Shown piece after piece: positions 1-8,827 of a DNA stretch of 64,000 nucleotides. The notes beneath the pieces are model-generated. The model had not been told where the DNA came from. It saw only the letters and a program-made list of their open reading frames with translations, and ran no database searches. The stretch lies in the NCBI GenBank assembly GCA_009837205.1, contig VXTZ01000012.1, forward strand, positions 62,001 to 126,000, given 5' to 3'. The first letter of the stretch is position 1; each line of letters opens with the position of its first letter. This DNA comes from Candidatus Dadabacteria bacterium (GTDB lineage Bacteria; Desulfobacterota_D; UBA1144; Nemesobacterales; Nemesobacteraceae). The position numbers and the translations under genes are program-made.

Positions 1-677
1 ATCACCCCTTCTTTCATCTTCTCAAAAGATTCAGAGTCCACGAGATCCCTCGTCTCGTCCGTTAGGGGCGTGTGCACCGTTATAACGTCCGAGCGGCGGA
101 AAAGCTCATCCAGGGAGACAAGCTCGATGCTGAGCTTCTTCGCGGCTTCCTTGCTTAGGTAAGGATCGTACGCGATCGCCTTCATCTTAAGACCCATAGC
201 ACGCTCTGCCACCAGCTTTCCTATGTTTCCGAGGCCCACAAGACCTATCGTCTTTCCATAGACCTCAACTCCCTTGTACTTGTTCCTCTCCCACTTGCCT
301 GATTTTATCGAGGAGTGGGCCTGGGGAATCCTTCTGGCAAGGGAAAGCAGCAAGGTGATGGTGTGCTCCGCAGTGGTTATCGAGTTTGACTCGGGGGTGT
401 TCATAACGGCCACCCCGTTTCTGGTCGCAGCGTCAAGGTCTATATTGTCTATCCCTATTCCGGCGCGTCCTATGATCCGAAGCCTGCCACCCGAAGCCTC
501 TATGACTTCCTTTGTAACCTTCGTAGCACTTCTTACCACGAGGCCTTCATAGTCCTTTATTATATCGATAAGCTCGCCGGGAGAGATGCCTTTTCTCTCG
601 TCGACCTCTACCCCCTCGGCGGCCTTAAGAAGCTCAAGACCCTGCTTAGCAAGTCCGTCGGTTATCAGTATTTTCAA
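1..677 (-). CDS. serA: D-3-phosphoglycerate dehydrogenase, N-terminal part (gene runs off the window)
   Basis: The reverse strand encodes about 225 residues of the NAD-dependent enzyme that oxidises 3-phosphoglycerate in the first step of serine synthesis. The protein begins MKILITDGLAKQGLELL, then shows the D-isomer 2-hydroxyacid dehydrogenase core with the dinucleotide-binding motif VGLGNIGKL at positions 200-240 and a following HTPLTDET segment. The start is a TTG at 675-677 with a GGAGG about 6 bases upstream; no ATG is available nearby. The C-terminal catalytic and ACT-type regulatory parts lie outside the window. A good sigma70-type promoter sits just upstream. It is divergent from tatC. 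SerA assignment rests on the N-terminal half only, so another hydroxyacid dehydrogenase is a small possibility. Confidence 0.9.
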   Translation of the reverse strand, partial: MKILITDGLAKQGLELLKAAEGVEVDERKGISPGELIDIIKDYEGLVVRSATKVTKEVIEASGGRLRIIGRAGIGIDNIDLDAATRNGVAVMNTPESNSITTAEHTITLLLSLARRIPQAHSSIKSGKWERNKYKGVEVYGKTIGLVGLGNIGKLVAERAMGLKMKAIAYDPYLSKEAAKKLSIELVSLDELFRRSDVITVHTPLTDETRDLVDSESFEKMKEGV

Positions 678-714
678 GAAATTCCTCCGGGATGGCGGGA
701 TAAAAACCACTAAG

Positions 715-742
715 ATAATAGTTAAACGAAAGACAATGTCAA
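715..742 (-). promoter_or_regulatory. sigma70-type promoter for serA
   Basis: On the minus strand a perfect TTGACA (-35, 737-742) is followed after 16 bases by TATTAT (-10, 715-720). Predicted initiation falls about 30 bases upstream of the serA TTG start. Confidence 0.7.
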
Positions 743-837
743 TCAGCCGGACCGCGTTTTCGGAGCGGGCAAGCGGAACCCGCAGGGAAGCGCGAAATTG
801 TTAAAAACCGCGATTTGGGTTACCCTAACCTGCCGTA

Positions 838-1599
838 ATGAAAGAAGAAACCGGCATGAATTTTCTTGAGCACGCAGAAGAACTTAGAAAAAGAATCATA
901 TATTCCCTGATTCCGATACTTGTGTTCTTCGTCCCCTGCTACATTTTCTCAAAGCATCTCTTCGACCTGCTCATGGGACCCATAATAAGGAGCCTGCCCG
1001 AGGGAAGCTCCCTCATATTCACACGCCCGGCCGAGGGGTTTCTTACCTATCTCAAGGTATCGCTGTTTTTCTCCCTCTTCCTTTCTGTTCCGTTCATTCT
1101 CTATAACGTCTGGCATTTCGTTTCCCCCGCGCTCTACAAGAAGGAAAAAAGGGTCGTTATTCCGCTTGTCACGTTCGGAACGCTGTTTTTCATCATCGGC
1201 GCGCTTTTCTGCTACTTCATCGCCGCCCCCCAGGGACTCCGGTTTCTGCTCGGCGAATACACAACCCAGTACGTAAAGGCGTTTCCCAGCATAAAGGAGG
1301 CGCTATCGTTTCTTACAGCGCTTATGATAGGTTTCGGGCTCGTGTTCGAGTTTCCGCTTATAGTCTTCATCCTCTCCAGGCTCGGGCTTGTAACGGCGGG
1401 ATTTCTCGCGAGGAACAGAAAATACGCGTTTTTGATAAACGCCATTCTCGCCGCTTTCATAACACCTACTACAGACGCCGTATCGATGATGTTCATGCTC
1501 ATTCCTCTTTTCATCTTCTACGAGCTTGGAATAATTATCGCAAAGATATTCGCAAAGAAAAAACCTGAAACAGAACCGGCCGGAGAGGAATTTGGTTAA
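838..1599 (+). CDS. tatC: Sec-independent (twin-arginine) protein translocase subunit TatC
   Basis: TatC is the multi-spanning inner-membrane receptor for twin-arginine signal peptides and exports folded proteins. The 253-residue product matches the usual family length. It opens with the conserved amphipathic segment FLEHAEELRKRI and has six hydrophobic segments, with the typical Phe/Pro-rich pattern (SVPFILYNVWHFVSPALYKKEK) after the second. It ends in a basic tail. No clear ribosome site precedes the ATG at 838; an in-frame ATG at 856, just before the conserved segment, is an alternative start. No tatA or tatB is visible in the window, so the partner is encoded elsewhere. The gene is followed 59 bases later by an acyl-CoA ligase with no obvious link. 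Confidence 0.95.
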   Translation: MKEETGMNFLEHAEELRKRIIYSLIPILVFFVPCYIFSKHLFDLLMGPIIRSLPEGSSLIFTRPAEGFLTYLKVSLFFSLFLSVPFILYNVWHFVSPALYKKEKRVVIPLVTFGTLFFIIGALFCYFIAAPQGLRFLLGEYTTQYVKAFPSIKEALSFLTALMIGFGLVFEFPLIVFILSRLGLVTAGFLARNRKYAFLINAILAAFITPTTDAVSMMFMLIPLFIFYELGIIIAKIFAKKKPETEPAGEEFG

Positions 1600-1658
1600 G
1601 TAAAAAGACCTGACCCTTAACCGAGAATCCCCGCCGCAACGCGGAAAAGGAGAAAAAA

Positions 1659-3365
1659 ATGACAAGAAAAAAACCTAAGGACCTAATGCATCCTGTCACC
1701 TACAAGCGGGAGAACGGGAAATTCGACGTCAACTGGTACCTCAAGGAAGACAGGTCGAACTGGGTGCTTCCCAAGGTGCTTCGCGAACAGGCGAAAAAAC
1801 TGGGCAAAAAGCCCTTTCTTCAGTTCGGATACAGAAAGCCCCTGAGCTTCTACCAGACAAACCGTCTCGCTAACCGCGTGGCAAACGCCCTTTGCGGCCT
1901 CGGGGTGGAAATGGCAAAGATAGTCGCCGTTTACATGCCAAACTCCGATGACCACGTAATAACGTGGTTCGGAATCCTCAAGATGGGAGCCGTGATGGTA
2001 CCCATAAACACAGCCTACAAGATGGATTTTCTTGAATACATAATCGACAGTTCGGACGCCGAGGTGCTTTTCATAGCGGAAGAATACCTAGACCGGATGC
2101 CCCCCATAGCGAAGAATCTTTCCAAGCTTCGCCATGTCATAGTCTGGACAAGAAGCGGGGACAAGAAGTTTAAAAAACACGGATACAACTTCCCAAAGAT
2201 GATTTCCTACTCAGAATTCATAAACTCGGGCTCGGGCAAGGAACCGGACGTCGAGGTCACCTTCATGGATTACGCAAGACTCATGTACACCTCCGGCACA
2301 ACGGGCCGCTCAAAGGGGGTCATGAGACCTTGTGCTGCCGATTACAGCAGCGCTAGGAACTACGCCGAGATAATGGACGTCGGCCCTCAGGATGTGTGTT
2401 TTACGTGTCTTCCGCTTTTTCATTCAAACGCCATGGTGATGACCGTCTACCCGGCGCTGATAAAGGGAGCGAAAACCGTAGTGGAGGAGAGATACAGCTC
2501 AAGCCGCTTCTGGAAATGGATGGTCGACCACGGGGTGACAAAATTCAACACCGTGGGAACCATGTCGTATTTTCTCTGGAACACCCCTCCCGTGCCGGAG
2601 GAGGGACAGCATAAAATAAAGCTCGTTCTCGGCTCACCCGCCCCCCACGACATGATAGAAGAGTTCATGGAACGCTTCGGGATAAAGTTTATGGAAGGCT
2701 ACGGCCTGACGGAAATAGGCCAGTGCACCTGGATGAGGCCTGGAGAGCCTTTCAGGGTGGGATCCTGCGGAAAGGAAGCTCCAAACTACGAGATAAAGGT
2801 CGCCGACCCGGAGACAGACGAGGAGGTGCCGAGGGGAGACATAGGGGAAATCATAGTGCGCCCAAGAATCCCGAACGTGATGCTTCACTACTATCACAAG
2901 ATGCCCGAGAAGACCGTCGAGGACTTCAGAAACTTCTGGTTCCACACCGGCGACGCGGGAAGAATGGACAAGGACGACTACATATACTTTGTCGACAGGG
3001 TCAAGGACTACATAAGAAGAAGGGGCGAGAACATAAGCTCCTTCGAGGTGGAAAAAATCGTCAATTCCCATCCTGATGTCGAGGAATCGGCAGCGATAGG
3101 CATAAAGTCAGAAGCTGGGAAATACGCAGAAGATGAACTCATGATACTAGTGATTCCGAAGGAAGGAAAAGAGGTAGATCCCCTAGAACTGATGGATTAC
3201 TTGCAGCCAAGGATGCCCTATTTCATGATTCCAAGATTCATAAGGTTCGTTGATTCCTTCCCGAAGACCGGCACGCAGAGAACTCAGAAGAACAAGCTAC
3301 GCGAGCAGGGAGTGACTAAAGACACCTGGGACATGGTGGAAGCCGGCTACAAGTTAAAAAGGTAA
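1659..3365 (+). CDS. AMP-dependent acyl-CoA synthetase/ligase (CaiC-like)
   Basis: A full-length 568-residue adenylate-forming enzyme that should activate a carboxylic acid as acyl-AMP and transfer it to CoA in the cytoplasm. The phosphate-binding loop MYTSGTTGRSKG is at residues 210-220, the ATP-binding EGYGLTE motif near 350, and the hinge and C-terminal signatures FHTGDAGRMD, DRVKDYIRRRGENIS near 430-460. At the position of the usual C-terminal catalytic lysine the read is TGTQRTQK, so an arginine replaces it, a variant I recall from CaiC-like members. Overall it resembles the crotonobetaine/carnitine-CoA ligase group, but the substrate cannot be read from sequence. Start ATG follows a GGAG. 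It is convergent with ppx, 17 bases apart. Confidence 0.88.
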   Translation: MTRKKPKDLMHPVTYKRENGKFDVNWYLKEDRSNWVLPKVLREQAKKLGKKPFLQFGYRKPLSFYQTNRLANRVANALCGLGVEMAKIVAVYMPNSDDHVITWFGILKMGAVMVPINTAYKMDFLEYIIDSSDAEVLFIAEEYLDRMPPIAKNLSKLRHVIVWTRSGDKKFKKHGYNFPKMISYSEFINSGSGKEPDVEVTFMDYARLMYTSGTTGRSKGVMRPCAADYSSARNYAEIMDVGPQDVCFTCLPLFHSNAMVMTVYPALIKGAKTVVEERYSSSRFWKWMVDHGVTKFNTVGTMSYFLWNTPPVPEEGQHKIKLVLGSPAPHDMIEEFMERFGIKFMEGYGLTEIGQCTWMRPGEPFRVGSCGKEAPNYEIKVADPETDEEVPRGDIGEIIVRPRIPNVMLHYYHKMPEKTVEDFRNFWFHTGDAGRMDKDDYIYFVDRVKDYIRRRGENISSFEVEKIVNSHPDVEESAAIGIKSEAGKYAEDELMILVIPKEGKEVDPLELMDYLQPRMPYFMIPRFIRFVDSFPKTGTQRTQKNKLREQGVTKDTWDMVEAGYKLKR

Positions 3366-3382
3366 CTGGGTTCTACGAGGAT

Positions 3383-4912
3383 TTAAGTTCCCCACCCAAC
3401 GGTTTCATTATCTTGCTCCCGCGCTATTGTCTCGTAGTCGCATCCGACAGCCTTGGCAAGGGCCCCTAAACGGCGACCGACGGTTTCCGGGTGAGGAATC
3501 TGGTCAGGCATATGCAAAGTAAGCTTTTCTCCAGTCCTCTCAAGCCTGGTGCTCTCAAGGATCCGCGTTACCCCTCCCGAGACCGTGTAGGCTAGGCGAA
3601 GAGCAAGCCCTGTAACCCTGGCTTCTTCAATATCATCCCCAGAAAGAAAATCTGAAACTTCCCAGCGGCGGAGCAGATTTCCTATCGCCGCGTGCCTTGA
3701 AGCTACCGATAGAGCCACCATCACCCTCTCCGGATGGGTGATTCCCACAAACGGCATCCGCAGTATCCTCAAAAACACCTGCTCCGCCCGGTACTCCGGA
3801 TGTTCGGAAATTCCTATGTCTGAGAGATGACATGCAGCGAGTCTCAGCCTCGGATCTCTAGAGTATTCATCTGGAATCGCCTTCTCTATCCACCTGCAGA
3901 AAGCCTTGCCTTCCTCAACGGATCTTTCCATCTTAAGGGCGATCTCCTCGCACATGACAACTAGAGGATCTAGGGAGCGCTGCTCCGGGGAAAGATCGTC
4001 GTATATGCATCCCTCCCGAAGACCGTACGTGCAGAACGTAAGGTTGTTAACGCCCGTTTTCTTCAGAAGACTCTTTATAAGCGTGGCGGCGTAAGGAGCA
4101 GACTCCACCCTGTTTCGGCCCAGGATCCAGAGGTCCTGAAGCGAACCCGAAGACATCTCGGCTATCTCCCGGGCCATCTCAACTGCTCTGGATCTGGAAA
4201 GACTGTAGCCGTGAACTATTCGAAGCGGGTAATACTCAGACTCCATGTGTTTTTTAGCTAGGGCTCGCCACGAGCCCCCGACGGCGTAGAAGGTCTTCTT
4301 TTTCGCATTCTCAAGCCAAGGAAGTTCGTCAAGGAGGGGAGCAATCAGTTTCTTGCGGGCCTTCACGGGACTTAGACCGCTTTCAAGAAGCGGGATCGTA
4401 CCAAGCGGCAACGTGGCGTGGTTTCCTACTTCCCCATCGCAGATCTCCACCAATTCAAGGCTTCCGCCGCCTATGTCCCCCATTACGCCGTCAGCGTCAG
4501 GGATAGCGCAGAGGGTACCGAGAGCAGAAAGCCTCGCCTCGTCCATGCCAGAGAGCACCCGAAGCGAAATCCCGCATTGCTGCTCAACAACCTTTTTAAA
4601 ATCGGGGCCATTTGCGGCGTTTCTCACCGCAGCGGTGGCAACCGCCTTTATTCCGGAAACCCTCATTGAGCGCGCGATGTCGACAAAGCGGCTTACAGTT
4701 CGCAGGGCGAGATCCATGCTCTGCGGAGACATTCTGCCCCGAGAATCCATCCCGCACCCCAAGCCACAGGGAACCTTCTCATCAAGTATCGGAAGCGGGG
4801 CGCGCCTAGGTCCCTTGTAGACAACAAGACGTATGGAGTTTGATCCCACATCGATTACCGCCACGGTCCCACCCTCGCCGAACGGCGCGGCGGAAGAAGA
4901 TATTTCTGTCAT
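3383..4912 (-). CDS. ppx: Ppx/GppA family exopolyphosphatase
   Basis: A 509-residue member of the ASKHA-fold Ppx/GppA family, which removes terminal phosphate from polyphosphate (Ppx) or hydrolyses pppGpp (GppA). The N-terminal phosphate-1 motif VAIDVGSNSIRLVVY and the phosphate-2 motif VMGDIGGGSLELVEI are clear, and a C-terminal HD-like helical domain (LAACHLSDIG) follows. The chosen ATG at 4912 lies just behind the ppk stop with AGGA 9 bases upstream; an upstream start at 4930 would overlap ppk. Being directly downstream of ppk favours the exopolyphosphatase role over the pppGpp one. It is the last gene of the polyphosphate block. Confidence 0.9.
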   Translation of the reverse strand: MTEISSSAAPFGEGGTVAVIDVGSNSIRLVVYKGPRRAPLPILDEKVPCGLGCGMDSRGRMSPQSMDLALRTVSRFVDIARSMRVSGIKAVATAAVRNAANGPDFKKVVEQQCGISLRVLSGMDEARLSALGTLCAIPDADGVMGDIGGGSLELVEICDGEVGNHATLPLGTIPLLESGLSPVKARKKLIAPLLDELPWLENAKKKTFYAVGGSWRALAKKHMESEYYPLRIVHGYSLSRSRAVEMAREIAEMSSGSLQDLWILGRNRVESAPYAATLIKSLLKKTGVNNLTFCTYGLREGCIYDDLSPEQRSLDPLVVMCEEIALKMERSVEEGKAFCRWIEKAIPDEYSRDPRLRLAACHLSDIGISEHPEYRAEQVFLRILRMPFVGITHPERVMVALSVASRHAAIGNLLRRWEVSDFLSGDDIEEARVTGLALRLAYTVSGGVTRILESTRLERTGEKLTLHMPDQIPHPETVGRRLGALAKAVGCDYETIAREQDNETVGWGT

Positions 4913-4916
4913 AAAA

Positions 4917-7070
4917 TTATTCCTGCACAAACTCAGACGGCATTAGGGGCCGGGATTCGGCAAGCGCCTTGCCTCTTCCTGAAAGACTGGGGTTGGTCAT
5001 AAAGTATTTGTGAGCCGAAAAACTGTCCCAATCGCTTTTAAGCTTGCGGAAAGAGCCGTCCGGTCCCATTTCCCAACTGTTCGCAACATCGTTTAAGTTA
5101 GCAACCATCACCTGCTCAACGAGCTGCTTCTTCACAGTGGCGTTTTCGATCGGAATCAGAGATTCTACCCTGCGGTCAAGATTTCGGGGCATCCAGTCGG
5201 CAGACGAGATGAAGACCTTGCAGGCATTAGAGGGAAGCCCCTCCCCGGCGCCAAAGCAGATAACCCTGCTGTGCTCGAGGAAACGTCCCACGATGCTTTT
5301 TACCCTGATGTTCTCAGAAAGCCCCGGCACCCCGGGCCGCAGGCAGCATATTCCCCGAACGAAAAGTTCGATTCTCACCCCTGCGCGGCTCGCCGCGTAA
5401 AGCGCGTCTATGATCTTGCTGTCCACAAGGGAATTCATCTTGGCCCATATCACCGCGGGGCGACCGGCCTTCGCGTGGTCTATCTCGTCCCTTATCAGCT
5501 CAAGCACCTTCGGGCGCATCGTGACGGGAGAGAAAAATATCTTCTCCATCTTCTTCGGAGTGGCGTAGCCAGTCATATAGTTAAAAAGCTTGGCGGCGTC
5601 GCGGCCGAGCGCCTCGTCGGCCGTGAAGTAGCTGAGATCCGTGTATATCTTGGCGTTTACGGGATGATAGTTGCCGGTGCCATAGTGGGTGTAGGTGCGG
5701 ATGTCTGAACCCTCTCTTCTCACCACCAGCGATACCTTGGCGTGGGTTTTAAGATCGATGAACCCGAACACTACCTGAACCCCCGCGTCCTCGAGGTCAT
5801 GAGCCCAGCGGATGTTGGCCTCCTCGTCGAAACGGGCCTTGAGTTCCACCATGGCGGTTACGGATTTTCCGGCCTCGGCGGCCTCTATGAGCCTTTTCAC
5901 TATCGGGGAGTCTTCCGAGGTGCGGTAAAGCGTCTGCTTGATCGCGACGACAGCCGGATCCGCCGCAGCCTGCTTCAGGAACTCGACCACGACGTCGAAA
6001 CTCTCGTAGGGGTGGTGAACGACGAAATCTTTCTGCCGTATGGCGGCTATCACGTCGCCTCCGAATTCCCTGACCCGCTCGGGGTAGCGGATACTCATCC
6101 GCTTGTAAAGAAGGTCGCTTCGCTCATCTAGTATTATCTGCTTCACGCTCTCAAGCCCGAGCATCCCCTTGATCCTGAAGAAATGTGCGTCACGGACCTC
6201 AAGCTTGTCCATTATGAAGTCGGCAATCGCATCCGGCATGTCCGCGTTGACGTCAACCCTGATCACCGACCCCCCCCTGCGCTGTTGCTTAAGCGCCGTT
6301 TCAAACGTCTCGACCAGATCTTCCGCGTCCTCGTCTATCTCAAGAAGGCTGTCTCGGGTGACCTGGAAGATTCCGTTGTCCTCCACTTCAAAACCCGGGA
6401 AGAGGGATTTCATGTTGTGCTCGATGACCTTCTCGATAGGGACAAACTGGGTTTTTTTCCCTCCCGGAACCCTTATGAAACGCTCAACCTGAGAAGGCAG
6501 CAGTATGAGACCCTTCATGCGCTTTCCGTCCTCGGCGCGGCCTAGCTGCACGGCGCACACAAGGCTCTCACTCTGTATGAAGGGGAACGGATGCGCCGGG
6601 TCTATGGCAAGCGGGGTAAGCACCGGGAAAAGCTGTTTTGAGAACCACTCGGAAAGCCATTTGGCGCCCGAGCGGTCGAGTTTCTCGGGAGTTACGATCT
6701 TGATCCCGGCCTTCTTGCAGAGGGAAAACAGCTCCTTTTCGCACTCGTACTGGCTGTCAAGCAGGAAACGGACCTTCTCCCTTATGGCTTCCAGTTGCTG
6801 GGATGGCGTAAGACCGTCTTTGCTGCGGTCGGCAACTCCCTCCATAACCTGTCCCGCGAGACCCGCCACCCTTACCATGTAGAACTCATCTAGGTTGCTC
6901 GCGGAGATGGAGAGAAAGCGCACCCTCTCAAGAAGCGGAACCTTATCGTTTGCCGCCGTCTCAAGAACCCGTAGGTTAAAATCAAGCCAGGAAAGCTCCC
7001 TGTTAAGATACTTCTTGGAAGAACCGACAGAGCCTCTCTTGCTCGTGATGTCCGTTATCGAAGAAGCCAC
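4917..7070 (-). CDS. ppk: Polyphosphate kinase 1
   Basis: Ppk1 reversibly polymerises the gamma phosphate of ATP into polyphosphate at the inner membrane. The product (717 residues) begins with the conserved KYLNRELSWLDFN segment, includes the phospho-histidine loop KTHAKVSLVVRREG and the second HSR-type loop EHSRVICFG, and keeps the C-terminal SADWMPRNLDRRVE motif. The start is taken as the GTG at 7070, six bases after GGGAGG; a TTG at 7076 is only one base from that site. ppx follows immediately, and the CYTH-CHAD gene lies 88 bases upstream on the same strand, so all three are probably co-transcribed. Confidence 0.97.
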   Translation of the reverse strand: MASSITDITSKRGSVGSSKKYLNRELSWLDFNLRVLETAANDKVPLLERVRFLSISASNLDEFYMVRVAGLAGQVMEGVADRSKDGLTPSQQLEAIREKVRFLLDSQYECEKELFSLCKKAGIKIVTPEKLDRSGAKWLSEWFSKQLFPVLTPLAIDPAHPFPFIQSESLVCAVQLGRAEDGKRMKGLILLPSQVERFIRVPGGKKTQFVPIEKVIEHNMKSLFPGFEVEDNGIFQVTRDSLLEIDEDAEDLVETFETALKQQRRGGSVIRVDVNADMPDAIADFIMDKLEVRDAHFFRIKGMLGLESVKQIILDERSDLLYKRMSIRYPERVREFGGDVIAAIRQKDFVVHHPYESFDVVVEFLKQAAADPAVVAIKQTLYRTSEDSPIVKRLIEAAEAGKSVTAMVELKARFDEEANIRWAHDLEDAGVQVVFGFIDLKTHAKVSLVVRREGSDIRTYTHYGTGNYHPVNAKIYTDLSYFTADEALGRDAAKLFNYMTGYATPKKMEKIFFSPVTMRPKVLELIRDEIDHAKAGRPAVIWAKMNSLVDSKIIDALYAASRAGVRIELFVRGICCLRPGVPGLSENIRVKSIVGRFLEHSRVICFGAGEGLPSNACKVFISSADWMPRNLDRRVESLIPIENATVKKQLVEQVMVANLNDVANSWEMGPDGSFRKLKSDWDSFSAHKYFMTNPSLSGRGKALAESRPLMPSEFVQE

Positions 7071-7158
7071 TTGCAACCTCCCGGGAGCGCAACATGCTAC
7101 GTCTTAACACCCACAATCCATGAGTTTACATAATTACCCGGCACGTGAAAAGCCAGAC

Positions 7159-8694
7159 TCACCGCGCCGTCTCCCAAAACGGGGTAATTCTCACGAGGCG
7201 CTTCCACTGCGGCTGTGCAGTGCGAAGGCACTTTCTAATCCGGGCCTGGGACCATTCCTGCGCGAGGCGGATCACCGAGGGATCAAGCCTTCCGGGCTTG
7301 ACCGCCGCAAGGATGTGCCGTGCGACTATCGCGTCGTTTGTCTTTCCTAGGCTGTCCTGGAAGCGTCCCATGAGCTTCATGAAGGGCGGAACTTGGGGAC
7401 CGCTCCAAAGCGAATTGAAAAACTGCGTTGCGTAGCGGGCCTTTTTCCCACGCTTTCTTATTTCGTGAAGATCCTCGTCAGGAAGACGCGAAAGGGGCCT
7501 CGTATCTTCAAGAAAATAGCGCCATGTTCTCCTAAGCACGCCTCTTGCAAACGGCCTTACGGGCTGGCTGAAAGTTTTCGAGCCGACCTCTTTCTCCACA
7601 GACGCAACCCATCGCTCGAACTGGAGCAGAAGACGGGCGTAGCGGCGGCTTTCAAGATAGGCAGCCGCATCCCCGACGGCGCGGCGCCGCTCTGCGCGCG
7701 CAATGCGCCGAAGGCGCTCTATCGCTTCCTCCTGCCCTGGCGCCGCAGAGGCTATCCTAGGAAGGGTCTCGCTTAAAAACACCTGCCAGTCTCGGGCCGG
7801 GGCTAGGCGCTGCTGGAACCAGCGGAACTCCCCGTTAAAAGCCTTTCGCTTGTCATATGGAAGTATTATCTTGAAGGCCCGAAGCGCCGCGCGCACGCGC
7901 CTCATAGCCACCCTCGTCTGATGAACTCCCTCGGCCCTTCCCTCTAGGGTCGGAATTTCGTTTGCGAACATGTGCTCAAGCGCGCCAGCAATGATGAAAT
8001 TAAACGCCTCTCCCACGCTCATATCCTCTGTGAGCGTAACCTTCGGGGCCTTAAGCGGTCTTGGCCGAAGGGCCGGCCTTGCAAGCGCGTAGCCCCTCTG
8101 CGCCTTGGTAAGGTGGCCGAGGCGTATGTCGTAAGCCTCGCAGAGTTCAAGAGCCACGTCGAACATCCGCGCCGGGTCCCCCGAGAGCAGTTCGAATTCC
8201 GCTTCGCAGATAGGCTCCTCAACGCGTCCCCCGGATGTTTCGGCGTGAATCACTCCCTGATCCACCGCCAGCTCGAATTCGGCACCCTTGGTCCTGATAC
8301 GAACCGCCTCGCGCTCGAAGTCCGTGATGAACACGGGGCCGAGGCGCTTTTCGTCGCGCAGGCGGGAGAGAGCGCGCGCGAGTGCGGGGTCGTCCACGGC
8401 GCGAAGATTCGGGGAATCGCCATTTACCGGAACGGTCCATTCACGGAAATTCTGGAGTCCCGCGGGGCCTTGGAACGGCGCCTTTATAGTCTGCTGCTTA
8501 CCGTTGCCGTTATCACGCACCCGGAGGACTATGTCAGATTTTCTAAGCGCATGGCGCGGGGTATCGAAATAGGTGCTTACGAGATGACGCTTTGTGCGGC
8601 GGCCCCTGCGAAGGGGTTTAAGTCCTTTGTAACGCAGAATCCGATTCGCCACGGCGGGCGAAAGGGACAGCTTGAATTCCGTTTCCTCGTACAT
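7159..8694 (-). CDS. CYTH and CHAD domain protein (polyphosphate-associated)
   Basis: A 511-residue fusion. Residues 1-200 form a CYTH (triphosphate tunnel metalloenzyme) domain, starting with the signature ETEFK (ExExK) that contributes metal and phosphate ligands. Residues 225-511 form a CHAD domain, a helical bundle rich in conserved His, Arg and Lys (VHQTRVAMRRVRAALRAF, LHEIRKRGKKARYATQFF) that is known to bind polyphosphate. CYTH-CHAD proteins can be triphosphatases; whether this one is active is not shown. The ATG at 8694 puts the ExExK near the N terminus, as is normal; an upstream TTG at 8709 is possible. Position upstream of ppk and ppx supports a role in polyphosphate metabolism or granules. 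Confidence 0.9.
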   Translation of the reverse strand: MYEETEFKLSLSPAVANRILRYKGLKPLRRGRRTKRHLVSTYFDTPRHALRKSDIVLRVRDNGNGKQQTIKAPFQGPAGLQNFREWTVPVNGDSPNLRAVDDPALARALSRLRDEKRLGPVFITDFEREAVRIRTKGAEFELAVDQGVIHAETSGGRVEEPICEAEFELLSGDPARMFDVALELCEAYDIRLGHLTKAQRGYALARPALRPRPLKAPKVTLTEDMSVGEAFNFIIAGALEHMFANEIPTLEGRAEGVHQTRVAMRRVRAALRAFKIILPYDKRKAFNGEFRWFQQRLAPARDWQVFLSETLPRIASAAPGQEEAIERLRRIARAERRRAVGDAAAYLESRRYARLLLQFERWVASVEKEVGSKTFSQPVRPFARGVLRRTWRYFLEDTRPLSRLPDEDLHEIRKRGKKARYATQFFNSLWSGPQVPPFMKLMGRFQDSLGKTNDAIVARHILAAVKPGRLDPSVIRLAQEWSQARIRKCLRTAQPQWKRLVRITPFWETAR

Positions 8695-8803
8695 GACGTA
8701 AAGATTCAACCACCCGGTTTGTCGGAAACTAGACTGTTTAGTTTACTCGATTAAGGCCCGGTTGTCATTTCTTTTTGCTACTGGATGAAACCGAGAGAGG
8801 GTG

Positions 8804-8809
8804 TATAAT
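8804..8809 (+). promoter_or_regulatory. Candidate -10 element for dnaE
   Basis: A perfect TATAAT lies 19 bases upstream of the dnaE ATG. No good -35 is seen at 16-18 bases (the best hexamer is CTGGAT). If used, the mRNA leader would be only about a dozen bases, with no Shine-Dalgarno sequence. Confidence 0.4.
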
Positions 8810-8827
8810 TTAACTTCATAACCCGCA

